From Thermostichus sp047462415 (GTDB taxonomy: Bacteria; Cyanobacteriota; Cyanobacteriia; Thermostichales; Thermostichaceae), in contig NZ_JANSJE010000012.1 of assembly GCF_047462415.1 (NCBI RefSeq), forward strand, positions 41,347 through 105,346: DNA of 64,000 nt. The letters are read 5' to 3'. Below are positions 26,869 through 35,797 of the stretch, piece after piece; position 1 is the first letter of the stretch, and the number at the start of each line of letters is the position of its first letter. The notes below the pieces were generated by a model, which worked only from the letters and a program-made list of their open reading frames with translations, searched no databases and had not been told where the DNA came from. Made by a program: the position numbers and the translations under genes.

Positions 26869-27275
26869 ACTCCACCACCTACCCTGCTCCCTTTATACCC
26901 AAGGCAGGTCTAGAACCCCGCCCTACCCAAAATATTCCGGTAAGGGATCCCCTTGCCCGGCCAGCCGCGATGAGAAGCGACCTTGGCTCTTGTTTCCAGC
27001 GAGAGTTGGCGGATCTTGGGCCAAACGGTTCAAAGATGAGAACGACTCCCAACAGCTTGACTCGGTACTCAGGATCCTCTATCATTGCCCCAGAGCAAAG
27101 TTCTTGAATAAAAATCTCAATAAGCTTGGCCTAGAGAAGGGTCAAAAGGCCGGCATTTGAGGGAACTGCCCTGATTCAGGGAGGGGGTTTTCAAGTGCTT
27201 TCTCGGGTAAAGGCATTGCTGACTGGGTCAATGCAGCAGCCTTTCTTGAAATGTTTTTGAGTTTAGGAGTTGGGT
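26869..27275. other. Divergent intergenic region upstream of futA
   Basis: A gap of about 400 bases between the channel gene (minus) and futA (plus). It must hold both promoters. The AT-rich segment TTGAATAAAAATCTCAATAAG (about 27102-27122) is a place to look for an iron-responsive Fur site but does not match the consensus well. A minus-strand open frame of 68 codons here has no ribosome-binding site or recognisable protein, so I do not call it. Confidence 0.4.
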
Positions 27276-28322
27276 ATGCGCTTATCGCGACGGCAACTGG
27301 TCAGCGGAGCCGCGCTGGGCTCTGTAGCCTTGGCGGCAGGCTTGCTGGGGCGTCCGGCCCGCGGCGCCAACCGGGAGGTGAACCTCTACACCTCTCGGCA
27401 CTACGGCACCGATGAAAAATTGTACGACCTCTTCAAACAGAAAACGGGCATTACTGTCAATTGGGTGCAGGGCAACGCCGACGAGATCGCCCAGCGCATC
27501 CGCAGCGAGGGATCCAACAGCCCTGCCGATATCTTTATGACCGTAGATATTGCCCGGCTGTGGCGCGCCCAGAACGAAGGCCTGTTTCAGCCCATCCAGT
27601 CCGAGACGCTCTCTAAGAACATCCCGGAATCGCTGCGGGATCCGGAAGGCTACTGGTTTGGCCTAACCAAGCGGGCCAGGGTGATCATGTACAACAAAGA
27701 CAAGGTGGATCCCAAGGAGCTCTCCACCTACGAAGATCTGGCCAACCCCAAGTGGCGGGGCAAGGTGCTCACCCGCTCCTCCAGCAATGTGTACAGCCAA
27801 TCTCTGACGGCTTCCATCATCTTGGCGCACGGGATCCCAGAAACCGAACAGTGGGCGCGGGGCTTGGTGGCCAACTTTGCCCGCCCGCCGGAAGGGGGAG
27901 ACATTGATCAAATCAAAGCCGTGGCTGCCGGAGTGGGGGATGTGGCGCTGTCCAACACCTACTATTTGCCGCGTTTGATCAAATCCGACAATCCTGAAGA
28001 TCGGGCCGTAGCCGAAAAGATCGGCGTCTTCTTTCCCAACCAACAGGATCGCGGCACCCACGTCAACATCAGCGGCGCCGGCATTCTGAAAACAGCTCCC
28101 AACAAAGAGGCCGCCATCCAGTTTCTGGAGTTCCTCTCCGGCCCAGAGGCGCAGGCCATCTTTGCCCAGAGCAACAACGAATACCCGGTGCTGCCGGGGG
28201 CGGAGATCGACTCGGTGGTGGCCAGCCTTGGCACCTTCAAGGAAGACACGATCAACGCCGCCAGCATTGGCCGCGTTACCCCCGATGCCCTGAAAGTGAT
28301 GGATCGGGCCGGTTGGCGATGA
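27276..28322 (+). CDS. futA: Iron(III) ABC transporter substrate-binding protein FutA
   Basis: A 348-residue periplasmic ferric-ion-binding protein. The N-terminus carries a twin-arginine-like export signal (SRRQLVSGAALG, then a hydrophobic run) with cleavage probably after ARGAN. The mature start VNLYTSRHYGTDEKLYDLF has the His-Tyr pair, and SNTYYLPRLI the two adjacent tyrosines, that coordinate iron in FutA/IdiA proteins. ATG 27276 was preferred to the in-frame TTG at 27270 because TAGGAG lies six bases upstream of the ATG. It is followed by the permease gene. The ATPase FutC is not in this window. Confidence 0.92.
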   Translation: MRLSRRQLVSGAALGSVALAAGLLGRPARGANREVNLYTSRHYGTDEKLYDLFKQKTGITVNWVQGNADEIAQRIRSEGSNSPADIFMTVDIARLWRAQNEGLFQPIQSETLSKNIPESLRDPEGYWFGLTKRARVIMYNKDKVDPKELSTYEDLANPKWRGKVLTRSSSNVYSQSLTASIILAHGIPETEQWARGLVANFARPPEGGDIDQIKAVAAGVGDVALSNTYYLPRLIKSDNPEDRAVAEKIGVFFPNQQDRGTHVNISGAGILKTAPNKEAAIQFLEFLSGPEAQAIFAQSNNEYPVLPGAEIDSVVASLGTFKEDTINAASIGRVTPDALKVMDRAGWR

Positions 28323-28509
28323 AAAGCGCCGGGGTTGCCGAGAGCTTTCTTCTTGGCTCCCCGGTTGCAGCCCCAAAGCAGAACCAAGTCCCAAGTTTGA
28401 GTCTTGAGACTTAGCTTCTTTGTTTTTTCCTAAGATTTGCCTGACAATTGGGAAACAGTACGGTGAAGAAAAAGTTTTTGCCAGCTCTCAGGGATTTCAA
28501 TTGCAATTG

Positions 28510-30228
28510 ATGGAAAAGTTAGCTTGGCTAAATCTGGGTAAACGCTTTGACCATTCTCTCAAGAGAGCTTGGACGCGCTGGTTCAGCGGTTGGACGTTGC
28601 TGACCTTAGCCCTGACGGGCTTAATTTTGATTCCCACTCTGACGGTTCTCCTCAGCCTTTTTGCTGATGAGCGGCAGGTTTGGGAGCACCTGGCCGACAC
28701 GGTCTTGGGGCTGTACGTGCGCAACAGCCTGCTGATGATGGTGGGGGTGGCGCTGGGAGTCATCCTGGTGGGCAGCGGCACTGCCTGGCTGGTGACAATG
28801 TGCGAATTCTGGGGGCGGGCCTGGCTAGAGTGGATGCTGGTGTTGCCCCTGGCGGCTCCCACTTATGTGTTGGCCTACGCTTACACCGATTTTTTGCAAG
28901 TAACCGGCGGCTTCCAGACCTGGCTGCGGCGGGTTGCCGGCTGGGGGATCGGCGACTACTGGTTCCCCAACATTCGCTCCTTGTGGGGGGCGATCCTGCT
29001 GCTCGTCCTCACCCTCTACCCCTATGTGTATCTCTCGGCGCGGCTGGCCTTCCAGGAACAGTCGGTGGTCTGTTTGGAGGTGAGCCGCTCCTTGGGCTAC
29101 GGGCCGTGGGCTAGCTTTTTCCGGGTGGCCTTGCCCTTGGCCCGGCCGGGGATCGTGGCCGGCTGTCTGCTGGCTTTGATGGAGACCCTGAACGATTTCG
29201 GCACCGTCAGCTATTTTGGGGTCGATACCTTTACTACCGGCATCTACCGCACCTGGACAGCTCTGGGCAATCCGGTGGCAGCAGCTCAGCTTTCAGCGCT
29301 GCTGTTGCTGTTGGTGTTGCTACTGATGGCCCTGGAGCAATTTTCCCGCCGGCGGGCGCGCTACTATCGCCAAGGATTCAAGCCAAACCCAAGTCGTTAT
29401 CCCTTGCACGGGATCCGGGGGGTGGGGGCGTGGCTAGCCTGTGGGATCCCGATTGGGCTGGGCTTCGTTATCCCTGCCCTGATCCTGCTCCATATGACCC
29501 TGCGCCAGGGGGAATTGGGCCGCCGCTTTTGGAGCTACGCCCAGAACAGCTTTCTCCTCTCGACGATCACGGCGGTGATCGCCGTCTTGGTGGCGGTGGT
29601 GGTGCTGTACGGTTTGCGGCTGCAGCGGGCCTGGGGCCTGCGGCTGGCGGTGCGGCTATCTTCCCTGGGCTACGCGCTACCGGGCGTGGTGATTGCAGTA
29701 GGAGTTCTGATTCCCCTGGGGCAACTGGATCGACTGCTGAGCTACTTGCGGCAGGCGCTCTTTCAACAGCCGCCCGGTCTGGTGATCAGCGGCACTATTT
29801 TAGCGTTGGTGTTTGGCTATCTGGTGCGCTTTTTGGCGGTGGCTCTGTCCACCGTCGAGGCGACGCTAGCGCGCATTCCTCCCAGTCTGGATGAGGCAGC
29901 CCGCAGCTTGGGGCAGGGATCCCTGGGCACCCTGTGGCGGGTGCACCTGCCCCTGATGGGGGGCGGGATCCTGGGAGCGATGCTGCTGGTGTTTGTAGAT
30001 GTGATGAAGGAGCTGCCGGCCACGATGGTGTTGCGGCCCTTTAACTTCGATACCTTGGCCGTCCACACCTACCGCATGGCTGCTGACGAACGCCTGGCCG
30101 AGGCCGGCGCCCCCGCCTTGGCGATTGTCCTGGTGGGGATTTTGCCGGTGATCCTGCTCAACGCCCAGATAGCCCAGCGACGCAATCTAGGCTCCTCAAA
30201 TAAAACGTCTCCCTACGTCGTTCCCTAA
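28510..30228 (+). CDS. futB: Iron(III) ABC transporter permease FutB
   Basis: A permease of about 572 residues in which two BPD-type inner-membrane halves are fused, about 12 helices in all, as in SfuB/FbpB/FutB. EAA-loop motifs linking to the ATPase are visible twice: EVSRSLGYGPWASFFRVALPLARPG (about 190-215) and EAARSLGQGSLGTLWRVHLPLM (about 460-482). It imports the iron delivered by FutA. The frame opens at a TTG at 28420, but ATG 28510 begins a typical charged N-terminus and the first helix follows it; the start is therefore uncertain. A hairpin repeat sits immediately after its stop. Confidence 0.9.
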   Translation: MEKLAWLNLGKRFDHSLKRAWTRWFSGWTLLTLALTGLILIPTLTVLLSLFADERQVWEHLADTVLGLYVRNSLLMMVGVALGVILVGSGTAWLVTMCEFWGRAWLEWMLVLPLAAPTYVLAYAYTDFLQVTGGFQTWLRRVAGWGIGDYWFPNIRSLWGAILLLVLTLYPYVYLSARLAFQEQSVVCLEVSRSLGYGPWASFFRVALPLARPGIVAGCLLALMETLNDFGTVSYFGVDTFTTGIYRTWTALGNPVAAAQLSALLLLLVLLLMALEQFSRRRARYYRQGFKPNPSRYPLHGIRGVGAWLACGIPIGLGFVIPALILLHMTLRQGELGRRFWSYAQNSFLLSTITAVIAVLVAVVVLYGLRLQRAWGLRLAVRLSSLGYALPGVVIAVGVLIPLGQLDRLLSYLRQALFQQPPGLVISGTILALVFGYLVRFLAVALSTVEATLARIPPSLDEAARSLGQGSLGTLWRVHLPLMGGGILGAMLLVFVDVMKELPATMVLRPFNFDTLAVHTYRMAADERLAEAGAPALAIVLVGILPVILLNAQIAQRRNLGSSNKTSPYVVP

Positions 30229-30230
30229 CT

Positions 30231-30267
30231 CCCCTCTCCCTCTGGGAGAGGGGTTGGGGGTGAGGGT
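30231..30267. repeat. CCCCTCTCCC hairpin element between convergent futB and atpG
   Basis: A single copy of the same element as at 23248: stem CCCCTCTCCC (30231-30240), loop TCT, stem GGGAGAGGGG (30244-30253), then TTGGGGGTGAGGG. It begins two bases after the futB stop codon and lies before the end of atpG on the other strand. It could block readthrough or protect the 3' ends of both transcripts, although no T-tract follows. Confidence 0.8.
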
Positions 30268-30278
30268 GGGAGAGAAGT

Positions 30279-31223
30279 TTATAGGGCCTCAGCTCCGGCA
30301 ACTACCTCCAGGATCTCCTGGGTGATAGCCGCCTGCCGAGCTTTGTTGTAGGCAAGGCCCAGTGTGCGGATGAGTTCGCTGGCGTTGTCGCTGGCATTGT
30401 TCATGGCCGTCATGCGGGCCGCCAACTCGCTGGCCGCTGCTTCCTGCAAAGCCCGCAACAACTGGTTGTTCAAGTACAGCGGCAGCAGCGCGTCCAAAAT
30501 CTGCACCGGATCCTGCTCGAAGATCATGTCTGGCGGCGGGGCTGAGACAGGAGCAACGATCTTGCTGCGCTCGACCGTGAACTCTCCCCCCCGCACCAGC
30601 AGGTTAAAAATCTCGTCGTCGCGGGCAGCCAGGCGCGTGGGATCCAGAGGTAGCAGCGATTGCACCACCGGACGGGAGCTGATCAGCGAGACAAAGCGGG
30701 TGTAGATCAGCTCCACCTTGTCTACTTTCTCGGACAGGAAAGCGGAGAGGAGCTGATCCCCTATTTGCGCAGCTTCCGCCGCCGTAGGAATCTGCGACAA
30801 GTTCACGTAGGTCTTGGCAATGGGAGCGGAGCGGCGCTGAAAATACTGCACCACCTTGCGGCCCACCAGGTAAAGCTGCACCTGCAGCCCCGTCTCCTGC
30901 AGCTCGCGCACCCGCTCCTCGGTGCGCTTGATAACGTTGGCATTGTAAGCACCGCACAGGCCCCGATCCCCAGCCACCACCAACAGGCCCACCGTTTCAA
31001 TGGGCCGCTGCTTCAGCAGAGGCAACTCGACATTTTCCAGCCGCAACCGCGTTTGCAGCCGATAGAAAACCTGGGCCAGGCGGTCGGCGAAGGGACGGGT
31101 GGCCATCACCTGCTCCTGGGCCCGTCGCACCCGCGCTGCCGCCACCAGGCGCATGGCCTCTGTAATCTTGCGGGTGTTTTTCACCGCCTTGATGCGATCG
31201 CGAATCCGCTTTAGGTTTGCCAT
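30279..31223 (-). CDS. atpG: ATP synthase F1 gamma subunit
   Basis: A 314-residue central-stalk subunit of the F1 sector. The N-terminal helix ANLKRIRDRIKAVKNTRKITEAMRLVAAARVRRAQE and the C-terminal helix (ARMTAMNNASDNASELIRTLGLAYNKARQAAITQEILEVVAGAEAL) form the coiled-coil shaft inside alpha3-beta3. An insertion of about 35 residues at roughly 195-230 (SLLPLDPTRLAARDDEIFNLLVRGGEF) is the characteristic cyanobacterial/chloroplast gamma insert. ATG 31223 was chosen over TTG 31229 because it gives the family N-terminus. Last gene of the eight-gene operon read on the minus strand. Confidence 0.96.
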   Translation of the reverse strand: MANLKRIRDRIKAVKNTRKITEAMRLVAAARVRRAQEQVMATRPFADRLAQVFYRLQTRLRLENVELPLLKQRPIETVGLLVVAGDRGLCGAYNANVIKRTEERVRELQETGLQVQLYLVGRKVVQYFQRRSAPIAKTYVNLSQIPTAAEAAQIGDQLLSAFLSEKVDKVELIYTRFVSLISSRPVVQSLLPLDPTRLAARDDEIFNLLVRGGEFTVERSKIVAPVSAPPPDMIFEQDPVQILDALLPLYLNNQLLRALQEAAASELAARMTAMNNASDNASELIRTLGLAYNKARQAAITQEILEVVAGAEAL

Positions 31224-31283
31224 AACCAATCCCCTCTGCTGTGGTTACTGGATGGGGATCCCCAAAGCAGGGATCCCCGGCAA

Positions 31284-32804
31284 CTAAGCCGCCTTGGCCA
31301 GGAAGCTCTGTTTGAACTCCGTGATGGCGGTTTTCAAGATCTCTTCCGCCTCTTCAGTGAGTTGCTTGGTGGAGAGGACGATCTCGCCATACTTGGGATG
31401 GGTGGTGCCCAAGTAGGACAGCAGGCCCTGTTTGAAGCTGGAGACTTTCTCCACCGGAATGTCGTCCAAATACCCCCGCGTCCCGGCGTAGATAATTGCC
31501 ACCTGCTGATCCAAAGACAGGGGCGAATATTGCGGCTGCTTGAGGATCTCCTGCAGCCGTTGGCCGCGGGCCAATTGCTTCTGGGTGGCCTCGTCCAGAT
31601 CAGAGGCAAATTGGGCAAAGGCTTCCAGATCGCGAAATTGCGCCAGTTCCACCTTGATCGAGCCGGCCACTTTCTTCATCGCCTTGGTCTGGGCCGCCGA
31701 GCCGACGCGGCTGACAGAGATGCCAACGTTGATGGCCGGGCGAATGCCGGCGTTGAACAGATCCGACTCCAAGAAGATCTGACCATCGGTGATGGAGATA
31801 ACGTTGGTGGGAATATAGGCCGACACGTCGTTGGCCTGGGTTTCCACAATCGGCAGCGCCGTCATGGATCCCTCGCCCAGCCGGCTGTTCAGCTTGGCCG
31901 CCCGCTCCAGCAGCCGCGAGTGCAGATAGAATACATCCCCTGGGTAGGCTTCCCGACCGGGCGGACGCCGCAACAGCAGCGACATCTGCCGGTAGGCCAC
32001 CGCCTGCTTGGAGAGGTCGTCATAGACCACCAAAGTGTGCTTACCCTGGTACATAAAGTACTCGGCAATGGTGGCGCCACAATAGGGGGCCAACCACTGC
32101 AGCGGTGCCGGGCTGTCAGCGCCGGCAGCCACCACAATGCTGTAGTCCATCGCCCCTCGCTCGGTCAGGATGCCCACCACCTGGGCGATGGTGCTCTGCT
32201 TCTGGCCAATGGCTACGTAGATGCAGATCACATCCTGCCCTTTCTGGTTCAGGATCGTGTCCACGGCAACGGTGGTCTTGCCGGTTTGGCGGTCGCCGAT
32301 GATCAGCTCCCGCTGCCCCCGCCCGATGGGGATTAGAGCGTCAATGGCGGTGATGCCGGTTTGCAGAGGCTCGTACACGGAGCGGCGATCGATAATGCCG
32401 GGGGCCGGGGACTCAATGAGGCGCGTCTCGGTGCAGTGAATCGGCCCTTTGCCGTCGATGGGATTGCACAGGGGATCCACTACGCGGCCCAGCAGGGCTT
32501 CCCCTACAGGGATGCTGGCAATTCTGCCCGTGGCTTTGACGGTGGATCCTTCTTGGATGTTGCGCCCGGAGCCGATCAACACTGCGCCGACGTTGTCTTC
32601 TTCTAGGTTAAGGGCAATACCGGTGGTGCCATCCTCAAATTCCAACAGTTCGCTGGCCATCACCTTCTCCAGGCCGTAGATGCGGGCAATGCCGTCTCCC
32701 ACCTGCAGGACGGTACCGACATTGGAGATCTGCATCTCCTGGTTATACTGTTCGATCTGCTGCTTGATGATGGTACTGATCTCGTCTGGGCGAATCGTAG
32801 GCAT
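31284..32804 (-). CDS. atpA: ATP synthase F1 alpha subunit
   Basis: A 506-residue non-catalytic nucleotide-binding subunit of F1. The Walker A motif is GDRQTGKT (about 170-177) and the Walker B region follows at LVVYDDLSKQA. The DELSD-type region is replaced by the usual alpha pattern, and PGREAYPGDVFYLHSRLLERAAK and the alpha signature PAINVGISVSRVGS are present. Length and sequence are typical of cyanobacteria. It lies 64 bases downstream of atpH and 60 upstream of atpG. The beta and epsilon subunits are not here, which is normal for cyanobacteria, where they form a second locus. Confidence 0.97.
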   Translation of the reverse strand: MPTIRPDEISTIIKQQIEQYNQEMQISNVGTVLQVGDGIARIYGLEKVMASELLEFEDGTTGIALNLEEDNVGAVLIGSGRNIQEGSTVKATGRIASIPVGEALLGRVVDPLCNPIDGKGPIHCTETRLIESPAPGIIDRRSVYEPLQTGITAIDALIPIGRGQRELIIGDRQTGKTTVAVDTILNQKGQDVICIYVAIGQKQSTIAQVVGILTERGAMDYSIVVAAGADSPAPLQWLAPYCGATIAEYFMYQGKHTLVVYDDLSKQAVAYRQMSLLLRRPPGREAYPGDVFYLHSRLLERAAKLNSRLGEGSMTALPIVETQANDVSAYIPTNVISITDGQIFLESDLFNAGIRPAINVGISVSRVGSAAQTKAMKKVAGSIKVELAQFRDLEAFAQFASDLDEATQKQLARGQRLQEILKQPQYSPLSLDQQVAIIYAGTRGYLDDIPVEKVSSFKQGLLSYLGTTHPKYGEIVLSTKQLTEEAEEILKTAITEFKQSFLAKAA

Positions 32805-32868
32805 AGCAGTCCTCTCAACGGAATAGGAAGGGATCCAAAAAAATCATTGAGGAAAACGCTGGGCCAAT

Positions 32869-33417
32869 TTAGGCCAACTGCAGCGCCAGCCGGCGCAACT
32901 GGCCGCGCAAGCTGAGGTCGATCACCTGGGATCCGATCTTGATGATCACCCCACCCAGCAACGTGGGATCTTGGGCAATCTGGAGCTCCACACCCCTGGT
33001 CTGCGTGAAGTCTCTTACCCGCTCGCGGATCGACTGCTGTTGCGCCTCGGTCAGAGGTACCGCCGTGGTCACCTCGGCCAGGACGATATCTTGCAGCTTC
33101 CGCTGCAGCTCCAAGAACCGCCGGCAGACGGCCTCGAGGAACATGATACGGCGACGGTCGCACAACAGCTTAAGAGCATTCAGCAGCAGGGGGTGGATCT
33201 GGTCGGCAAACACCTGCTGCAGCAGGTTTTTCTTGGCTTCCGCCTTGATCAGGGGGCTGGCGAGGAATTGGCCCAGCTCCGGCGTGGCCTGCAGAACCGC
33301 GGCCATAAAACGGATGTCGGCCTCAAAGGTATCCATTAGCCCCTGAGCAGAGGCAAGAGAAACCAGGGCTTCGGCGTAGGGATCGACCACCTTGGCGGCC
33401 ATGGTGCGGCTGATCAT
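32869..33417 (-). CDS. atpH: ATP synthase F1 delta subunit (OSCP)
   Basis: A 182-residue subunit linking the top of F1 to the peripheral stalk. The N-terminal six-helix domain is seen in VDPYAEALVSLASAQGLMDTFEADI, and the C-terminal segment VIIKIGSQVIDLSLRGQLRRLALQL is the family hallmark. The open frame reaches back to a TTG at 33447, but ATG 33417 is preceded by a strong AAGGAGGAGGAAGG ribosome-binding site, so I use it. That purine tract lies in the short gap after the atpF stop, consistent with tight operon packing. Confidence 0.95.
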   Translation of the reverse strand: MISRTMAAKVVDPYAEALVSLASAQGLMDTFEADIRFMAAVLQATPELGQFLASPLIKAEAKKNLLQQVFADQIHPLLLNALKLLCDRRRIMFLEAVCRRFLELQRKLQDIVLAEVTTAVPLTEAQQQSIRERVRDFTQTRGVELQIAQDPTLLGGVIIKIGSQVIDLSLRGQLRRLALQLA

Positions 33418-33436
33418 GCTTTTCCCTTCCTCCTCC

Positions 33437-33985
33437 TTAGCGGGCAATCATCTGGATCCCTTGTTCGATCAGGCGCTGGTGAACCTGCTCGCTGAGGTGC
33501 TGCGGCAGCTCCTGCTCCACCTTGCGCAGGGCTTGGCGCACGATCTGGCGGCGCAGCTCCTGGACAATTTGCTCTTGTTCAGCAGAGAGATCCCTTTCGG
33601 CGTTGGCGCGCAGCCGCTCGATCTCCCGCTCCGCCTGCTGCAACAGCTCCTGCCGGCGGGCTTCCGCATTGGCCTCCGCCTGTTTGCGAATGCGCTCCGC
33701 CTCTTGCTGGGCCTGCGCCAGCTTTTGTTGTTCTTCCGCCAGCCTCTCGATCGCCTCCTGCTTGCGCTGCTCCGCCTGGCGCAGCTCCTCGAGGATGCCT
33801 TCTCGCCGCTTGGCCAGAGCTTCCCCCACCACCCGGCGCCCCAAAATGTACAGCAAGGTGAGGATGATGGCGATGTTGATTAAGTTGCTTTCCAGAATCG
33901 CATCCAAGAGCCCCTTTTCTGGGGATACTTCCGCGGCTTCTGCCATGGCCAAAAGCCAAGCGGGCATCAGGCTCCACACCAGCAT
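33437..33985 (-). CDS. atpF: ATP synthase F0 b subunit
   Basis: A peripheral-stalk subunit of 182 residues. One N-terminal membrane helix (INIAIILTLLYILGRRVV, about 37-54) is preceded by a short processed-looking leader and followed by a long Glu/Gln/Arg-rich coiled coil (about 60-165). In cyanobacteria it pairs with b' encoded just upstream as a heterodimer. GTG ATG occur in succession at 33988-33983; ATG 33985 is the likelier start, with GGGAG about ten bases upstream. The stop codon is directly followed by the atpH ribosome-binding site. Confidence 0.94.
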   Translation of the reverse strand: MLVWSLMPAWLLAMAEAAEVSPEKGLLDAILESNLINIAIILTLLYILGRRVVGEALAKRREGILEELRQAEQRKQEAIERLAEEQQKLAQAQQEAERIRKQAEANAEARRQELLQQAEREIERLRANAERDLSAEQEQIVQELRRQIVRQALRKVEQELPQHLSEQVHQRLIEQGIQMIAR

Positions 33986-34020
33986 CACGCGCTACTCCCA
34001 AGGAATGTTCAACCGGCCAC

Positions 34021-34494
34021 TTAACGGGCGCTGCCCAACAGCTTCTCGGTGATCTGGGCGGCAATGGCATCCACTTGCTGCTGCAGTTGTTCGAGCGCCG
34101 TCTGCTTTTCCTGCTCAACTTGCCGCCGCGCCGCCTCCAGCTTGGCTTGGATCTCCGTCTGGGCTGCCGCCAGCTTCTCCGCACGGATGCGGGCTGCAGC
34201 CGCTTCCGCCTCGGCGATCACCTGCTGCGCCTGTAGGCGGGCCTTGCCGATCTCAGCCTCGTACTGGCGGGTCAGAGCCATCGCCTTGTCCAACCGCTCC
34301 TGGGCCTCCGCCTGGGTGGTGCGGATGTAGTCGTTGCGGCTGTCGATGACCCGAGTAACCGGCTCGTAGAAAAGGGAGTTGAGCACGGCCACCAGCAGCA
34401 GAAATTGGACGGCAATGATGGGCAAGGTGGCATCCAGATCGAAGAGGCCATTTTTCTCGGCAGCTTCGACGGCCAACAAAGTTGAACAAATCAT
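34021..34494 (-). CDS. atpG2: ATP synthase F0 b' subunit
   Basis: A 157-residue second b-type stalk subunit, found in photosynthetic bacteria and chloroplasts (CF0-II). A short N-terminus is followed by one membrane helix (TLPIIAVQFLLLVAVLNSLFYEPV, about 23-46) and then a charged coiled coil rich in Glu, Ala, Gln and Arg. The longest frame begins at 34602, but homology starts at MICSTLLAVEAAEKNGLFDLD, so ATG 34494 is used. The order c, b', b, delta is typical of cyanobacteria. Confidence 0.94.
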   Translation of the reverse strand: MICSTLLAVEAAEKNGLFDLDATLPIIAVQFLLLVAVLNSLFYEPVTRVIDSRNDYIRTTQAEAQERLDKAMALTRQYEAEIGKARLQAQQVIAEAEAAAARIRAEKLAAAQTEIQAKLEAARRQVEQEKQTALEQLQQQVDAIAAQITEKLLGSAR

Positions 34495-34582
34495 GAGGCC
34501 GCACCAACAGAAACAGGATCTGAGATCGAGCAGGGAAGGGGGGCAAGACCCCAGCTCTCGGCCTGGGCCGCCCCCAGAGGCA

Positions 34583-34828
34583 TTAGGCGAAGGGGTTGGC
34601 AAACAAAAGTACCAGTGCCACCACCAAGCCGTAGATGGTCAACGCTTCCATGAAGGCCAGGCTGACCAGCAGGTTGCCGCGGATTTTATCTTCTGCTTCC
34701 GGCTGACGGGCCAGCCCTTCCATAGCGGCGGCGGCAGCATTCCCCTGGCCCAGCCCCGGGCCCAGGGATCCCAGGCCAATTGCCAGAGCGGCAGACAAAA
34801 CAGAAGCAGCAGAGGTTAACGGATCCAT
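34583..34828 (-). CDS. atpE: ATP synthase F0 c subunit (proteolipid)
   Basis: An 81-residue proteolipid of the rotor ring with two membrane helices joined by the polar loop GLARQPE. The proton-binding glutamate is Glu61 in LVSLAFMEALTIYG, and the N-terminal helix carries the Gly-rich packing motif (GLGSLGPGLGQGNAAAAA). The ATG at 34828 is preceded by AAGGAGC at a good distance; the upstream part of the open frame is not homologous. The sequence context is of the H+-using cyanobacterial type, not the Na+ type. About 216 bases separate it from atpB, the longest gap inside the operon. Confidence 0.97.
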   Translation of the reverse strand: MDPLTSAASVLSAALAIGLGSLGPGLGQGNAAAAAMEGLARQPEAEDKIRGNLLVSLAFMEALTIYGLVVALVLLFANPFA

Positions 34829-35044
34829 AGTGAGATGCTCCTTGTCAGTACAAAACAGAGGGTTGACACGAACGCAACAGCGCTTTGAGCGTCGAGGTGA
34901 TCTGGCTTTATTTAACCGATCGCCTCTTTGTCGGCGGCCTCTCGGCCCCAACAAACCTTACCAGAGAAGGGATCCCTTGCAACGACCCATTGGAGAGGTT
35001 TTGAGAGCTGGGCCCTGAACTCGGCGGCTGGCTCAACTCCTGGG

Positions 35045-35797
35045 TCAATCGTGGTGATCCCCACCCCCATGACCTTCCAGCGCCTCTCCAATGTAAGCTG
35101 CCGAGAGCGTCGCGAAGATCAAAGCCTGAATGGCCCCTGTAAACAGGAACAGGATCATCACCGGCACCGGGATCAACAACGGCACCAGCAACACCAACAC
35201 CGCGATCACCAGCTCCTCTGCCAAGATGTTGCCGAGCAGACGGAAGCTCAGCGAGAGAGGTTTGGTGAAATCTTCCAGGACGTTGATGGGCAACAGAACC
35301 GGCGTGGGCTCGATGTACTTTTTAAAGTAGGACAGCCCTCGCTTGCTAATACCGGCTACAAAATACATGACGCTGGTGAGCAGCGCCAAGCCGGCGGTGG
35401 TGTTGATGTCGTTGGTGGGAGAGGCCAGCTCTCCTTCCGGCAGGGGAATCAACTTCCAAGGGAAGAGGTTGCCCATCCAGTTGGAGACAAAGATGAACAA
35501 GAACAAGGTGCCAACATAGGGCACCCAGGGCCGGAAGTTGCGCTCGCCAATCTGGGCGCGGGCAATGCTTTGCACAAATTCCAGGGCATACTCAACGAAG
35601 TTTTGCAGGCCAGACGGCTCCCGCTGCAGTTGACGAGTCCCCAACAGCACCACGGCCAAGATCAGGGCGATGGCGATCCAACTGGCAATCAAAACCTGCC
35701 CGTGAACGGTGAATTTGCCCAGGTGCCAATAGAGGTGATGGCCGACCTCAAGTTCTGCTAGAAGAGGAGGAGAGGAGAAGAACAGGTTCATGGGCAT
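35045..35797 (-). CDS. atpB: ATP synthase F0 a subunit
   Basis: A 250-residue membrane subunit carrying the proton half-channels. The essential arginine lies in SLSFRLLGNILAEELVIAVL, the signature of the family, and WVPYVGTLFLFIFVSNWMGNLFPWKLIPLPEGELASPTNDINTT is the typical central segment. The C-terminus is His/Asp-rich (GHGGGDHHD). The atpI stop overlaps the ATG at 35797 by one base (TGATG); a second ATG two codons later (35791) is also possible. Much of the longer open frame upstream is a shadow of atpI. Confidence 0.96.
   Translation of the reverse strand: MPMNLFFSSPPLLAELEVGHHLYWHLGKFTVHGQVLIASWIAIALILAVVLLGTRQLQREPSGLQNFVEYALEFVQSIARAQIGERNFRPWVPYVGTLFLFIFVSNWMGNLFPWKLIPLPEGELASPTNDINTTAGLALLTSVMYFVAGISKRGLSYFKKYIEPTPVLLPINVLEDFTKPLSLSFRLLGNILAEELVIAVLVLLVPLLIPVPVMILFLFTGAIQALIFATLSAAYIGEALEGHGGGDHHD

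Noticed and set aside
26879..27085. 68-codon minus-strand frame between the channel gene and futA
   Set aside because: No Shine-Dalgarno, no recognisable sequence, and it lies in the region needed for two divergent promoters.
27100..27125. Possible Fur box upstream of futA
   Set aside because: The AT-rich sequence does not show the expected inverted GATAAT arrangement, so it is mentioned only as a place to look.
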